DNA of 36,815 nucleotides from CAYMRB01 sp964392615 (lineage in GTDB: Bacteria; Planctomycetota; UBA8108). The DNA lies in the NCBI GenBank assembly GCA_964392615.1, contig CAYMRB010000040.1, forward strand, positions 1 to 36,815. Direction: 5' to 3'. Both the position numbers and the translations under genes were made by a program. Within the stretch, counting starts at the first letter, position 1. Every line of letters starts with the position of its first letter. Of this stretch, positions 1 through 7,803 are shown in pieces. Below the pieces are notes generated by a model, which had not been told where the DNA came from, searched no databases, and saw only the letters and a list, made by a program, of their open reading frames with translations.

Positions 1-744
1 CAAGCTCCCCCGGGAGTAATCACGCAGCAGAACGTGAACAAGCAGCTCGCCTTGATGTGTGTGGTGTTCTACTTGTGGTCATCGCCCTTGATCCACCCCG
101 TCAAGCTGATGGTCGTGCTCTTCCACGAGATGAGCCACGGCCTGAGGGCGAGCGCTACCGGCGGCAAGGTCATCGCGATCGAGATCACCGCGAACGAGGG
201 CGGCGCGTGCGAGACGGAGGGCGGCAGCGCCGCGATGATCGTCAGCGCTGGCTACCTCGGTAGCATGCTGTTCGGGAGCCTCGTGCTGTACCTGTCCCGG
301 GCGCGTCACTTCGTGCCGATCGTGTACGGCATACTGACGCTGCTGCTCGTGGCCGCGATCGCGACGGTGTTGCGGGATAGCTACTCGCGCACGTTCGCGT
401 CGTGCTTCGCTGGCGTGTTCATCGTATTGGGGTTCATCATGCCCGCGGGGATCGGAGCGTTCGGATTGCGGGCGCTCGGCACCTTCGCGTGCGTGTACTC
501 GATCTTCGACATCTACTGGGACATCCTCGCGAAGCGCACCGACGGGCCGGTCTTCAACGACGCGACCGCGTTCTCCGAGATCACCGGCGTGGCGCCGCAG
601 ATGGTGGGCATGGCGTGGCTTGTCACGTGCATGGTCTTCTTTCTGTTCACCATGCGCGCCGCTTTGCTTCACGACATACCGTCATCGAGCGGCAGCGGCG
701 GCGACGGCGCCGCGGGCAAGAAGGCGGCACCGGCGACGGCGTGA
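1..744 (+). CDS. M50B-like membrane metalloprotease, 5' end outside the window
   Basis: The frame is open from base 1, so the true start is probably upstream; the first in-window start codon is the GTG at 34. The visible protein carries a zinc-protease motif, FHEMSHG (HExxH), inside a hydrophobic segment near its N-terminus. Several further membrane segments follow, and a distal block containing NDATAFSEITG matches the position of the second metal-ligand region of M50B-like proteins. The tail is Gly/Ser/Ala-rich and probably disordered. Family knowledge: M50B-like proteins are polytopic membrane metallopeptidases of mostly unknown substrate. The gene converges on the pseudouridine synthase gene, with 10 nt between the two stop codons. 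The family call is secure; the substrate cannot be read from sequence. Confidence 0.8.
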   Translation, partial: QAPPGVITQQNVNKQLALMCVVFYLWSSPLIHPVKLMVVLFHEMSHGLRASATGGKVIAIEITANEGGACETEGGSAAMIVSAGYLGSMLFGSLVLYLSRARHFVPIVYGILTLLLVAAIATVLRDSYSRTFASCFAGVFIVLGFIMPAGIGAFGLRALGTFACVYSIFDIYWDILAKRTDGPVFNDATAFSEITGVAPQMVGMAWLVTCMVFFLFTMRAALLHDIPSSSGSGGDGAAGKKAAPATA

Positions 745-754
745 CGCTCTTCCG

Positions 755-1459
755 TTACGCTTCGACCGGGGGCCAACCGTGCGCGTCGCAGAGCTCGTCG
801 AATGCAGCCGGTATCGGCGCAGCCAGCGTCAGCTCGTGCCCGATGACGGATTCCGGCAGCTTGGCCTCGAGCGCGTGCAGCAGCAGGTGTGAGAGCCCGT
901 ACCGTTCGAGGAATAGCCGTGCCGGCTTCGGCTTCCCGTAGCGCAGGTCGCCGGCGAGCGGCCGGCCTTGCCCCGCGAGAAGCGCGCGCACCTGATGCGT
1001 GCGCCCCTCGTGCGGTACGACCTCGATGAGGCTGAGGCGCTCGTCGCCGCGCAGGCGCCGGAAGGCAAGCTCGGCCGGCACCCAGCGATACCGGCCCCGC
1101 AGCTTGGACCGGACCTTGCCCCGCACCGTACCCGTCTCGTCCATCGGGCCCGCGACGACCGCCAGGTAACGCTTGGCGACGATGCGTTCGGCCAGCGCGT
1201 TCTGTGCGGCGCGGGCGACGCTCGGCTTCAGCGCGAGGATGAGGACGCCCGATGCCTCGAGCTCGAGGCGGTGGACGAGGTGGATCTTCTTTCCGGGGCG
1301 CACGTCCAGGGCGCCCGGGTGCAGCGTGATCCACTCCTCGAGAAGCTCGACCAGACCGACGTCATGTGCCGTGCCCTGATGGACCGGCACGCCGGCGGGC
1401 TTGTCGACCGCCAGAAGGCCGTGTCCATGGTAGAGGATGCTGTCTTGGTCGAACTCCAC
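755..1459 (-). CDS. RluA-family pseudouridine synthase-like protein with Glu replacing the catalytic Asp
   Basis: Members of this family isomerise uridine to pseudouridine in rRNA or tRNA in the cytoplasm. The protein has the family's opening block (LLAVDKPAGVPVH), the active-site block, a KRYLAVVAG block and a C-terminal HEGRTHQVRALLA block, and no S4 domain. I chose the GTG at 1459 (234 residues) because the family homology begins right after it; the open frame itself runs back through the SDR gene. In the active-site motif, usually HRLDxxTSG, this protein reads HRLELEASG at residues 63-71, so the catalytic Asp position (66) is Glu and the Thr is Ala. It may be inactive, altered, or a base-call error. 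It lies 23 nt behind the SDR stop codon, so the two genes are probably co-transcribed. Confidence 0.85.
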   Translation of the reverse strand: MEFDQDSILYHGHGLLAVDKPAGVPVHQGTAHDVGLVELLEEWITLHPGALDVRPGKKIHLVHRLELEASGVLILALKPSVARAAQNALAERIVAKRYLAVVAGPMDETGTVRGKVRSKLRGRYRWVPAELAFRRLRGDERLSLIEVVPHEGRTHQVRALLAGQGRPLAGDLRYGKPKPARLFLERYGLSHLLLHALEAKLPESVIGHELTLAAPIPAAFDELCDAHGWPPVEA

Positions 1460-1482
1460 GCTCGTGTACCGTCTCGTCGCCT

Positions 1483-2250
1483 CTATTGGCCGAAGTACAG
1501 GCCGCCGTTGACGTGGATCACCTCGCCGGTGATGTAATCCGAGTAGGACGATGCGAGGAACGCGACCGCGCCCGCGACATCGTCGTTCGTGCCGGCCCGC
1601 CCGAGCGGCACGCCGGCGACGAGCTTGTCGAAAACGTCCTTCGCCGTGTGATCGGTGTGGAAGCGATTGTCGATGAGGCCCGGCGCGACCGAGTTGATCG
1701 TGACGTTCCGGCCGGCGAACTCCTTGGTGAGCGTGCGCGCGAGGTTCGACACCGCGGCCTTCGCCGGGCCGTAGTGAGGCGTCGTCGGCGCGCCGCCGTT
1801 GTGGCCTGCGATGGACGCGATGTTGATTACCTTGCCGCTGCCCTGCTCGACCATGATCGGGATGATCGCCTGGCACACGAAGACCGTGCTCGCGAAATTC
1901 AGTCGCAGGCTCTCGTCGAGCAGCTCCGGCGTCAACTCGGCGAGCAGGGCGCGGCGGATCATGCCGCCGGCGTTGTTGACGAGGATGTCGACCCGACCGC
2001 TGCCGAACTCGACGGCGGCCTCCTTGAGGCGCGCGATGTCGGCCGGACGGGTCACATCGGCCTGGACCGCAAGGGCTCGTCGGTCGAGCGCTTCGATGGC
2101 CGCCACCGTCTCGGCCGCCTCTTCGGCGCTGCGCGAGTAGTTGACGACGACATCGGCGCCGTTGCGCGCGAGCTCGAGGCTGCAGGCGCGGCCGATATCG
2201 CGTGCGCCGCCGGTGACGACGGCGATCTTGCCGTCGATGCGAATGCTCAT
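1483..2250 (-). CDS. SDR-family NAD(P)-dependent oxidoreductase
   Basis: This is a classical short-chain dehydrogenase/reductase of 255 residues, a soluble Rossmann-fold enzyme that oxidises or reduces a hydroxyl/carbonyl group with NAD(P). The cofactor loop TGGARDIG is at residues 13-20, NNAG at 92-95, the catalytic Ser at 146 in NIASIAG, and the YxxxK pair at Tyr160 and Lys164. The C-terminal ITGEVIHVNGG is the usual SDR ending. The frame can be read back to 2307, but the ATG at 2250 gives the standard N-terminus and has a GGAG upstream. The substrate is not predictable; a 3-oxoacyl-ACP reductase, a sugar dehydrogenase or a general SDR would all fit. It is upstream of and close to the pseudouridine synthase gene. 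Confidence 0.93.
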   Translation of the reverse strand: MSIRIDGKIAVVTGGARDIGRACSLELARNGADVVVNYSRSAEEAAETVAAIEALDRRALAVQADVTRPADIARLKEAAVEFGSGRVDILVNNAGGMIRRALLAELTPELLDESLRLNFASTVFVCQAIIPIMVEQGSGKVINIASIAGHNGGAPTTPHYGPAKAAVSNLARTLTKEFAGRNVTINSVAPGLIDNRFHTDHTAKDVFDKLVAGVPLGRAGTNDDVAGAVAFLASSYSDYITGEVIHVNGGLYFGQ

Positions 2251-2339
2251 GGATGCGGGACTCCGGGTCTTCGGTGCAAGCGCTCCTCGTAGCACTCGGG
2301 GGAGCATCCGTCAACAGCGAGCAGCCCATCCGACGCAAA

Positions 2340-2378
2340 GAGGGCACCGCGCCCGGCGTGAACCGAGCGCGGTGCCCT
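2340..2378 (-). terminator. Rho-independent-type terminator of the Gfo/Idh gene
   Basis: A perfect 12-bp inverted repeat has arms at 2341-2352 and 2367-2378 with a 14-nt loop. It lies 29 nt after the stop codon of the oxidoreductase gene. Read on the minus strand, the stem is followed by CTTTG, a short T-run. Its position separates the Gfo/Idh gene from the SDR gene, which argues for separate transcription units. Confidence 0.7.
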
Positions 2379-2406
2379 CCCTCTCGTGCGTTTCGCCTCC
2401 GGGGCG

Positions 2407-3765
2407 CTACAGCGTCCAGCCGGCGCGGTACGGTGGCGCGACGATCGCGTTCGCGGCGGCGAGGTTGGTGACCTTCATCGCCTTTGCGTCCCACTCGAGC
2501 TTCTGGCCCGGGAAGCGGATCGCGACCGAGCCGAGCAGCGCGACCTCGGCGAGCGGGCCGCCGAACTCGACGAAGTCGGACCCGGCCTTGCGACCCGTGC
2601 GGATCGCCTCGAGCCAGTCCCAGTGGTGGCCCTTGACGCGCGGAATGACGCGCGTGGGCTCCTTATAGGCTTTCGCCTTCTCGTCCGGAACGATGCGTCG
2701 ACCGCCGGCGCCGTGCGAGCCGTGGATGATCGCGCCCTCGGTGCCGTAGACGATCGCGCCGGTGCCCGGGACGCCGGCGCCCTTGATGTCGGGCGCCGGA
2801 GGTCGCATGTTGCCGTCGAACCAGATCAGCTTGATCGGGCCGCGCTTGCCCTTGGCCGGGAATTCGTACGTGATCTTCGAGCCGGGCGGGAAGACGAGCG
2901 CGTGCTTCACGGGATCGAAGCTCGGGTCGACCTCGGCCTGGATCGACGTCGGCGAGCCGAGATTGAGCGCCCAGAACGACGGGTCGAGCACGTGGCACGC
3001 GAAGTCACCGACGGCGCCCGTGCCGAACGGCGACCAGCCGCGCCAGTTCCACGGCACCCACAGCGGGCTGTAGTCGATGTGCTTCGTCGGGCCGAGCCAG
3101 AGGTCGTAGTCGAGCTCCTTCGGCACGTCGTGCTTCTTCGCGAGCTCCGCCAGCTTGTTCATCTGGCAGTAGACGTGCGGGAACGCGTTGCAGCACGCGT
3201 GGACCTCCTTCACGTCGCCGATGGCGCCGTCCCAGATCCACTCGCAGAACGAGCGGATCGCTTCGGACGAATGGCCCTGGTTGCCGAGCTGCGTGACGAC
3301 CTTCTTCTCGGCGGCGATCTTCATGATCGCGCGAATTTCGTGCACCGAGTGCGCGAGCGGCTTCTCGCAGTAGACGTGTTTGCCGCGGCGGATGGCGTCG
3401 GTGACGGCGACTGCGTGCGTGTGGTCGGGCGTCCCGACGGTGACCGCGTCGATGTCCTTCTCGACCTTGTCGAGCATCTTGCGGTAGTCGCGGAACTGCT
3501 TCGCTTCCGGATATCGCTTGTACGTTCCTGCCGCGCGGCGATCGTCGACATCGCACAGCGCGACGATGTTCTCGCCGCCACACGCGTGGACGCTCGCGGC
3601 ACCGCGCCCACCCACGCCGACACACGCGACGCTGATCTTGTCGTTGGGCGACGGCCGGTTCGGCCCGCCGAGGATAGCTGCCGGCGCGATGTGGAACAGC
3701 GCCACGCCGCCGGCGGCCTTGTGCAGGAAGCGCCTGCGGCTCTGATTCTTGGGGGTGTCGGCCAT
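2407..3765 (-). CDS. Gfo/Idh/MocA-family oxidoreductase, Tat-exported
   Basis: This 452-residue NAD(P)-dependent oxidoreductase belongs to the glucose-fructose oxidoreductase / inositol dehydrogenase family. A twin-arginine signal (SRRRFLHKAAGG, residues 9-20) precedes the hydrophobic stretch, so the folded enzyme with bound cofactor is probably exported. The Rossmann motif VGVGGRG is at 49-55 and the family EKP motif at 134-136 (YCEKPLAHS). The C-terminal half is the alpha/beta substrate domain, rich in Trp and Gly. A good Shine-Dalgarno (GGGAG) precedes the ATG at 3765. Family knowledge: such proteins oxidise or isomerise sugars and polyols; the substrate here is unknown. It is transcribed divergently from the alkD remnant and alone, since a terminator follows it. 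Confidence 0.93.
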   Translation of the reverse strand: MADTPKNQSRRRFLHKAAGGVALFHIAPAAILGGPNRPSPNDKISVACVGVGGRGAASVHACGGENIVALCDVDDRRAAGTYKRYPEAKQFRDYRKMLDKVEKDIDAVTVGTPDHTHAVAVTDAIRRGKHVYCEKPLAHSVHEIRAIMKIAAEKKVVTQLGNQGHSSEAIRSFCEWIWDGAIGDVKEVHACCNAFPHVYCQMNKLAELAKKHDVPKELDYDLWLGPTKHIDYSPLWVPWNWRGWSPFGTGAVGDFACHVLDPSFWALNLGSPTSIQAEVDPSFDPVKHALVFPPGSKITYEFPAKGKRGPIKLIWFDGNMRPPAPDIKGAGVPGTGAIVYGTEGAIIHGSHGAGGRRIVPDEKAKAYKEPTRVIPRVKGHHWDWLEAIRTGRKAGSDFVEFGGPLAEVALLGSVAIRFPGQKLEWDAKAMKVTNLAAANAIVAPPYRAGWTL

Positions 3766-3951
3766 CGTCGTCTCCCTCTCTCACAGTGGTCTTTCGAGCG
3801 CCCGGCCGTCGTATCCGACCCGGCACGACCATTGTCGGCGAGACGGAGGGGGCGATCAACAGCCCTGGACGCGTCCTGTGGCAACCTATTCAGTCGCGAG
3901 CGGCAAACCGGGGGCCGCTCCGGGCTCGCCCCGACGGGCCCGGCGATCGAA

Positions 3952-3981
3952 TTGGCGTTGCCGCCGAACGTCGCGTATCGT
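3952..3981 (+). promoter_or_regulatory. Possible sigma-70-like promoter ahead of the alkD remnant and FG-GAP gene
   Basis: TTGGCG at 3952-3957 and TATCGT at 3976-3981 are separated by 18 bp. They sit 25 nt upstream of the ATG at 4007, which also has a strong ribosome site. The -10 match is only four of six bases, so this is a weak call by eye. Confidence 0.3.
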
Positions 3982-3990
3982 CTGTCGCAA

Positions 3991-3996
3991 AGGAGG
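3991..3996 (+). promoter_or_regulatory. Perfect Shine-Dalgarno AGGAGG of the alkD remnant
   Basis: AGGAGG is complementary to the 3' end of 16S rRNA and stands 10 nt before the ATG at 4007. It is the strongest ribosome site I noticed in the window. It supports the view that the short frame behind it was once the start of a real gene. Confidence 0.7.
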
Positions 3997-4006
3997 ATCC
4001 CATCGG

Positions 4007-4105
4007 ATGCAGACAGTGGACGAGGTGATGCGAGAGCTCGAGAAGAAGGGCAGCGAGCAAACCCGCAAGACCTTCGCGCGACACGGCATCGAGGATAGTC
4101 TTTGA
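4007..4105 (+). pseudogene. Truncated N-terminus of an AlkD-type DNA alkylation repair protein
   Basis: The frame encodes only 32 residues. Its core, VMRELEKKGSEQTRKTFAR, matches what I recognise as the N-terminal helix of DNA alkylation repair (AlkD-like, HEAT-like repeat) proteins, which normally run to roughly 200 residues or more. A TGA follows six residues after that core. No continuation of the family is visible in any frame downstream, because the FG-GAP gene begins 21 nt later. The start has a perfect AGGAGG. The likely history is deletion of nearly the whole gene, leaving the 5' end and its ribosome site. The alternative is a genuine short peptide leader. Family recognition is from memory of the motif, not a search. 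Confidence 0.65.
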
Positions 4106-4126
4106 CCAGAAAGGAGCTGTGGGTTC

Positions 4127-4411
4127 ATGTACGCGTTTATCTTGGTGACGGCACTCGTCGCGGGAGACGCTGACGCGAAGGTCACGTTCGCGCCTCCAGT
4201 GCGTCTTCAAACCGGCGACGACTATGTGGGCTCCAAGCGGATGTATCCGTCCCCGTGCCTCTTCGACGTCGATGGGGACAAGCGAGCCGATCTGATCATC
4301 GGTGATCTGATGGGACGCGTCACGGTTTCCGGTCGAGACGGCGACGGCTGGACCGAGGAGAAGGCGCTCGAGGGCGCTGACGGCAAGCCCCTGAAGTTTG
4401 ACAATTGGTGA
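4127..4411 (+). CDS. FG-GAP/VCBS repeat protein, N-terminal part, ends at an in-frame TGA
   Basis: The start at 4127 has AAGGAG 11 nt upstream and a short hydrophobic leader (MYAFILVTALVAGDADA) consistent with export. After about 25 residues comes the first calcium-loop repeat, FDVDGDKRADLIIGD, of the FG-GAP/VCBS beta-propeller type. The frame stops at TGA (4409-4411) after KFDNW. It then continues in the same frame, with no shift, as CIGMGSQFVDYDADG. The 94-residue product alone would be one propeller blade and is unlikely to fold, so this and the next entry are probably one gene. The TGA could be a nonsense mutation, a base error, or a recoded codon. Confidence 0.75.
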   Translation: MYAFILVTALVAGDADAKVTFAPPVRLQTGDDYVGSKRMYPSPCLFDVDGDKRADLIIGDLMGRVTVSGRDGDGWTEEKALEGADGKPLKFDNW

Positions 4412-4420
4412 TGCATCGGC

Positions 4421-5362
4421 ATGGGTTCACAGTTCGTGGACTACGACGCCGACGGCCGCATCGACCTCTTCACCGCTACGTACGACGGATCGCCGCACGT
4501 CTCCCTGGGCAGCGAGAAGGGCTTCCTCGAGCCCCGACGCGTGCTCGACGCCAAGGGCGAGCGAGTCATGCTGCAGGCATTCTGGGACTACGACGCCGAG
4601 CAGTGGAGCGAGAACAAGGCCCAGCCCAAGGGGCACTGCACCTCCGCCGCGGTTTTCGATTGGGACAACGACGGCGACCTCGACCTCATTCTCGGCTCCT
4701 ACGGCGACGGCAAGCTCTACCGTCAGATGAACGAGGGCAAGAAGGGCAAGCCGAAGTTCACCGGCAAGAACATCCCGATCGAGGCGGGTGGCAAGCCAAT
4801 CGCGGTCAACGGCGGCGTGACCGCGCCGCAGCTTATCGACTGGAATGGCGACGGCCGCACGGATCTCGTCTGCGGCGGGTTCGGCGGCTCGTACGGCCGG
4901 AAGCCGGGCGGCGCGGTGTCGCTCTTCATCAACACCGGTAAACTCGGCGCCCCGAAGTTTGCCAAGCCGCGAGCGCTGATCGCACCGAGCCCGATGGGTG
5001 CGACCGAGCCGACGCGACCGGACGCGGCTCTCTACGCGCACGCGGTCGACTACGACGCCGACGGAGATCTCGACCTGGTCGTCGGCGGTCGCTCGCACTG
5101 GCAGCTGCCGCCCAGGGACTTGACCGCCGCGCAGGAGAAGCGCGCGGCCGAGCTGCGCAAGCAGCTGGAGGCGATGGAGGCAGAGGTCGAGAAGCTCTTC
5201 GAGAAGCTGGACGACCCGCAGAAGCTCTTCGCTTCCGACGAATACAAGAAGATCGTCGACTCGCGCCGCGCCGCGAAGGCCGAGCTCGAGGAACTGGTGC
5301 CGTCGCCGCAGCAGAAGTACTTCGTCTGGCTCTACCGCAACACGTCCGGCGTCCGTAAGTGA
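4421..5362 (+). CDS. FG-GAP/VCBS repeat protein, C-terminal part, same frame as the preceding fragment
   Basis: This stretch begins at an internal ATG (residue Met of CIGMGSQ) with no convincing ribosome site, so it is best read as the continuation of the gene starting at 4127. It has further Dx(D/N)xDG calcium loops: YDADGRIDL, WDNDGDLDL, WNGDGRTDL and YDADGDLDL, spaced as propeller blades. Near the C-terminus is a charged, heptad-like helix rich in Glu, Lys and Leu, then a short Tyr/Trp-rich end (KYFVWLYRNTSG). Family knowledge: such proteins are exported or periplasmic binding and adhesion scaffolds. No enzymatic motif is visible. The S41 peptidase gene starts 46 nt downstream. Confidence 0.82.
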   Translation: MGSQFVDYDADGRIDLFTATYDGSPHVSLGSEKGFLEPRRVLDAKGERVMLQAFWDYDAEQWSENKAQPKGHCTSAAVFDWDNDGDLDLILGSYGDGKLYRQMNEGKKGKPKFTGKNIPIEAGGKPIAVNGGVTAPQLIDWNGDGRTDLVCGGFGGSYGRKPGGAVSLFINTGKLGAPKFAKPRALIAPSPMGATEPTRPDAALYAHAVDYDADGDLDLVVGGRSHWQLPPRDLTAAQEKRAAELRKQLEAMEAEVEKLFEKLDDPQKLFASDEYKKIVDSRRAAKAELEELVPSPQQKYFVWLYRNTSGVRK

Positions 5363-5408
5363 TCTGTCCACTCTGATACACCGCGTGAACCCGACCCCGA
5401 GATCCGAG

Positions 5409-7769
5409 ATGCAATACCCGAGACTCCTCCTCACCGCCTTGGTCTTCGTCGCCGTATCGACGCACGCTTTCGCCGAGGTCGTCATCTTGCCCTCCGGGGC
5501 GAAGACGCAGTGGCGCTACCTTGACGACGGCTCGACGCCGGACGCGGCGTGGTCGAAGGGCGGCTTCGACGATGCCGCGTGGAAGAGTGGCAAGAGCCCG
5601 CTCGGCTACGGTGAGGACGAGCTCGGCACCGAGATCTCCTTCGGCGACGACGAGAAGGCGAAGCACATCACGGCCTACTTCCGGGGCGCCGTGAACATCG
5701 CCGCGTCCGACAGGAAGGCAGTCGGCAAGCTACGCCTGCGGCTGCGCTGCGATGACGGCGCCGTGGTCTATCTCAACGGTCATGAGATCGCGCGCATCAA
5801 CCTGCCCGACGGCGCCGTGACGTCGAGTACTCAGGCGGTACGGGCTGTCAGCGGCAGCGCCGAGACGCGCGTGCACGAGATCATCGTCTCGGCCGAGCGC
5901 CTCGCGAAGAAGGGCGGGGATCTCGTGGCCGTGGAGGTGCACCAGGCCAGCGCGACGAGCAGCGATCTCTACATGGACCTGGAGATCGTCGGGCTCGGCG
6001 CTGATGAGCAGTCGAAGCCCGATGTCGTCGAAGAGAAGCGCGACTTCTATGCGGATGGAATGGCCGCTGCCAGGGGGCGCCGCTACGAAGAGGCGGCCGA
6101 GCTGCTCGCGCAGGTCGATCCGTCCCACCCCAGCTACGTGCAGGCGATGCTCATCCTCGGCCTGCAGGTTTACGGGCAGGCCCTGGGCAAGCCACGGCAG
6201 GGGATTCCCTACGTCAAGAAGGCCTACGAGGCGGCGCCGCAGAACCGCCAGGTCGTCCAGGCCTATCTGCGCGCGCACGTGCGATCCGGCGTGCTGTTCG
6301 ACGACGCGGACATCGCGCGCGAGCGCAGCAAGACCGTGAGCGAGGAGCATCGATTCCTCGTCACGAAGCCGGAGTGGGACAGCCCGTCGGAGAAGATCAG
6401 TCGCGAGAAGCTCGAGGAGGACCTGAACCTCCTGGAGCACTACCTGGTCAAGTGCTTCGCCTATCTGAAGATTCGCGATGTCGACTACCGCGCCGCGCTC
6501 GACGCGATTCGGCTCTCTCTCGACGACGAGACACAGGTCCAGCAGTTCGAGCTGCAGATCGCGAAGCTGATCAGCCTCTTCGGCGACGGGCATGCCCGCG
6601 GGAGCCGTCGCTTCATGCCCAAGGGCTATGCGCCGTTTGTCGCCGCCGAGTACAAGAACCGCATCTACCTGATCGACCCGAGCGGTCCGAGCCTCCTCGA
6701 TGCGGAGCACCCGTACGTCACGCACATCGACGGCGAGCCGATCGAGAAGTGGATCGAGGTCGCCGGATACACCGTCGTCAAGGAGTCGCGTCAGTGGCAC
6801 CGTCGCGGCGCGCTGGAGATCCTCCGCAACGTCAACTACGTGCGGGCCGAGCTCGGGCTGCCGCGGAACTCGAAGCTATCGCTCAGGATGGAGTCGGAAG
6901 ACGGCGAGAAGCAGCGCGAGCTCGAGGTCGACGTTGCGTCGCGAGCGTCGCGAGGGTCGCGGGCGCCTGGCTTCCCGAAGGGGCAGAGCCGCCGCATCGA
7001 GGACGTCGGGTATCTGCGCATTCCGCAGATGACATCGAGTCCGGTGTTCGTCGCGGGATTGAAGAGTTGGATGGAGAAGTTCAAGGACACGCGCGGATTG
7101 ATCATCGATCTGCGCGGTAACACGGGCGGGTCGAAGACAATCCTCTGGACGCTCTTTCCGTACTTCATGCCGCCCGACGCGCCGATGCGCATCCTCGAGC
7201 TGTCGGTCTATCGCAAGCCGATGGAGATGCCCCACCCCGTGCTCGGCGGTTACATGCGCTCGGACACGTCGGGTCAACCGATCACGTCCAAGCGCTGGAC
7301 GACCGATGCCCAGCGCGAGCAGATCCGCCGCTTCCTCGCCGAGTACCGCACCGAGTGGCCTCTGCCGGAGGGCGAGTTCAGCGAGTGGCACGTGATGGCG
7401 CTCAGCGCCGCCGACAATCCCGACGCGTACTACTACGACAAGCCGCTGGTCATCCTGCAGAACGCCAGCTCGTTCAGCGCCAGCGACATCTTCCTCGGCG
7501 CGTTCGAGGACCATCCGAACACGACGCTGATGGGCACGCCGAGCGGCGGCGGCAACGGATGGCAGGAGGGCTTCACGCTGCCGAATTCGAACGTGAGCGT
7601 GGTGCTCTGCCTGTCGGCGAAGTTCCGGCCGAACGGCAAGCTGTACGATTCGGTCGGCATCGACCCGGACGTCTTCATGGAGGCGACGCCGCAGGACGTG
7701 CTCGGCGAGACCGACACGGTGCTCGACGCGGCCGTTCTGCGCCTGCAGTCTCGGCGCGCGAGGATCTGA
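5409..7769 (+). CDS. Secreted S41-family (tail-specific type) serine peptidase with N-terminal beta-sandwich and TPR-like regions
   Basis: I prefer the ATG at 5409 because it begins a clean signal peptide (MQYPRLLLTALVFVAVSTHA); an in-frame GTG lies 24 nt upstream. Residues about 25-200 form a beta-rich module with YLNGHEIARINLP, like the carbohydrate-binding beta-sandwiches seen in planctomycete exported proteins. Residues about 211-300 are helical and TPR-like (RRYEEAAELLAQVDPSHP). Residues about 330-780 are the S41 protease domain: LIIDLRGNTGG oxyanion/substrate strand, then SFSASD at 688-693 supplying the catalytic Ser, followed by GTPSGGGNGWQ. A classical PDZ domain is not obvious. The protein is probably periplasmic, and its substrate is unknown. 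It follows the FG-GAP gene closely and may share its transcript. Confidence 0.87.
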   Translation: MQYPRLLLTALVFVAVSTHAFAEVVILPSGAKTQWRYLDDGSTPDAAWSKGGFDDAAWKSGKSPLGYGEDELGTEISFGDDEKAKHITAYFRGAVNIAASDRKAVGKLRLRLRCDDGAVVYLNGHEIARINLPDGAVTSSTQAVRAVSGSAETRVHEIIVSAERLAKKGGDLVAVEVHQASATSSDLYMDLEIVGLGADEQSKPDVVEEKRDFYADGMAAARGRRYEEAAELLAQVDPSHPSYVQAMLILGLQVYGQALGKPRQGIPYVKKAYEAAPQNRQVVQAYLRAHVRSGVLFDDADIARERSKTVSEEHRFLVTKPEWDSPSEKISREKLEEDLNLLEHYLVKCFAYLKIRDVDYRAALDAIRLSLDDETQVQQFELQIAKLISLFGDGHARGSRRFMPKGYAPFVAAEYKNRIYLIDPSGPSLLDAEHPYVTHIDGEPIEKWIEVAGYTVVKESRQWHRRGALEILRNVNYVRAELGLPRNSKLSLRMESEDGEKQRELEVDVASRASRGSRAPGFPKGQSRRIEDVGYLRIPQMTSSPVFVAGLKSWMEKFKDTRGLIIDLRGNTGGSKTILWTLFPYFMPPDAPMRILELSVYRKPMEMPHPVLGGYMRSDTSGQPITSKRWTTDAQREQIRRFLAEYRTEWPLPEGEFSEWHVMALSAADNPDAYYYDKPLVILQNASSFSASDIFLGAFEDHPNTTLMGTPSGGGNGWQEGFTLPNSNVSVVLCLSAKFRPNGKLYDSVGIDPDVFMEATPQDVLGETDTVLDAAVLRLQSRRARI

Positions 7770-7803
7770 GCGCGGCCGATAGGCCTGTCGGAGCGCCGCG
7801 ACC

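Noticed and set aside
1459..2494. Long N-terminal extension of the pseudouridine synthase frame over the SDR gene
   Set aside because: The extension is out of frame with a clear SDR gene and is Arg-rich shadow sequence; family similarity begins only at the GTG at 1459.
4409..4460. Bacterial SECIS element after the in-frame TGA
   Set aside because: Only short pairings such as ATGC/GCAT and CAC/GTG are visible; no stable stem with a suitable apical loop at the usual distance can be drawn by eye.
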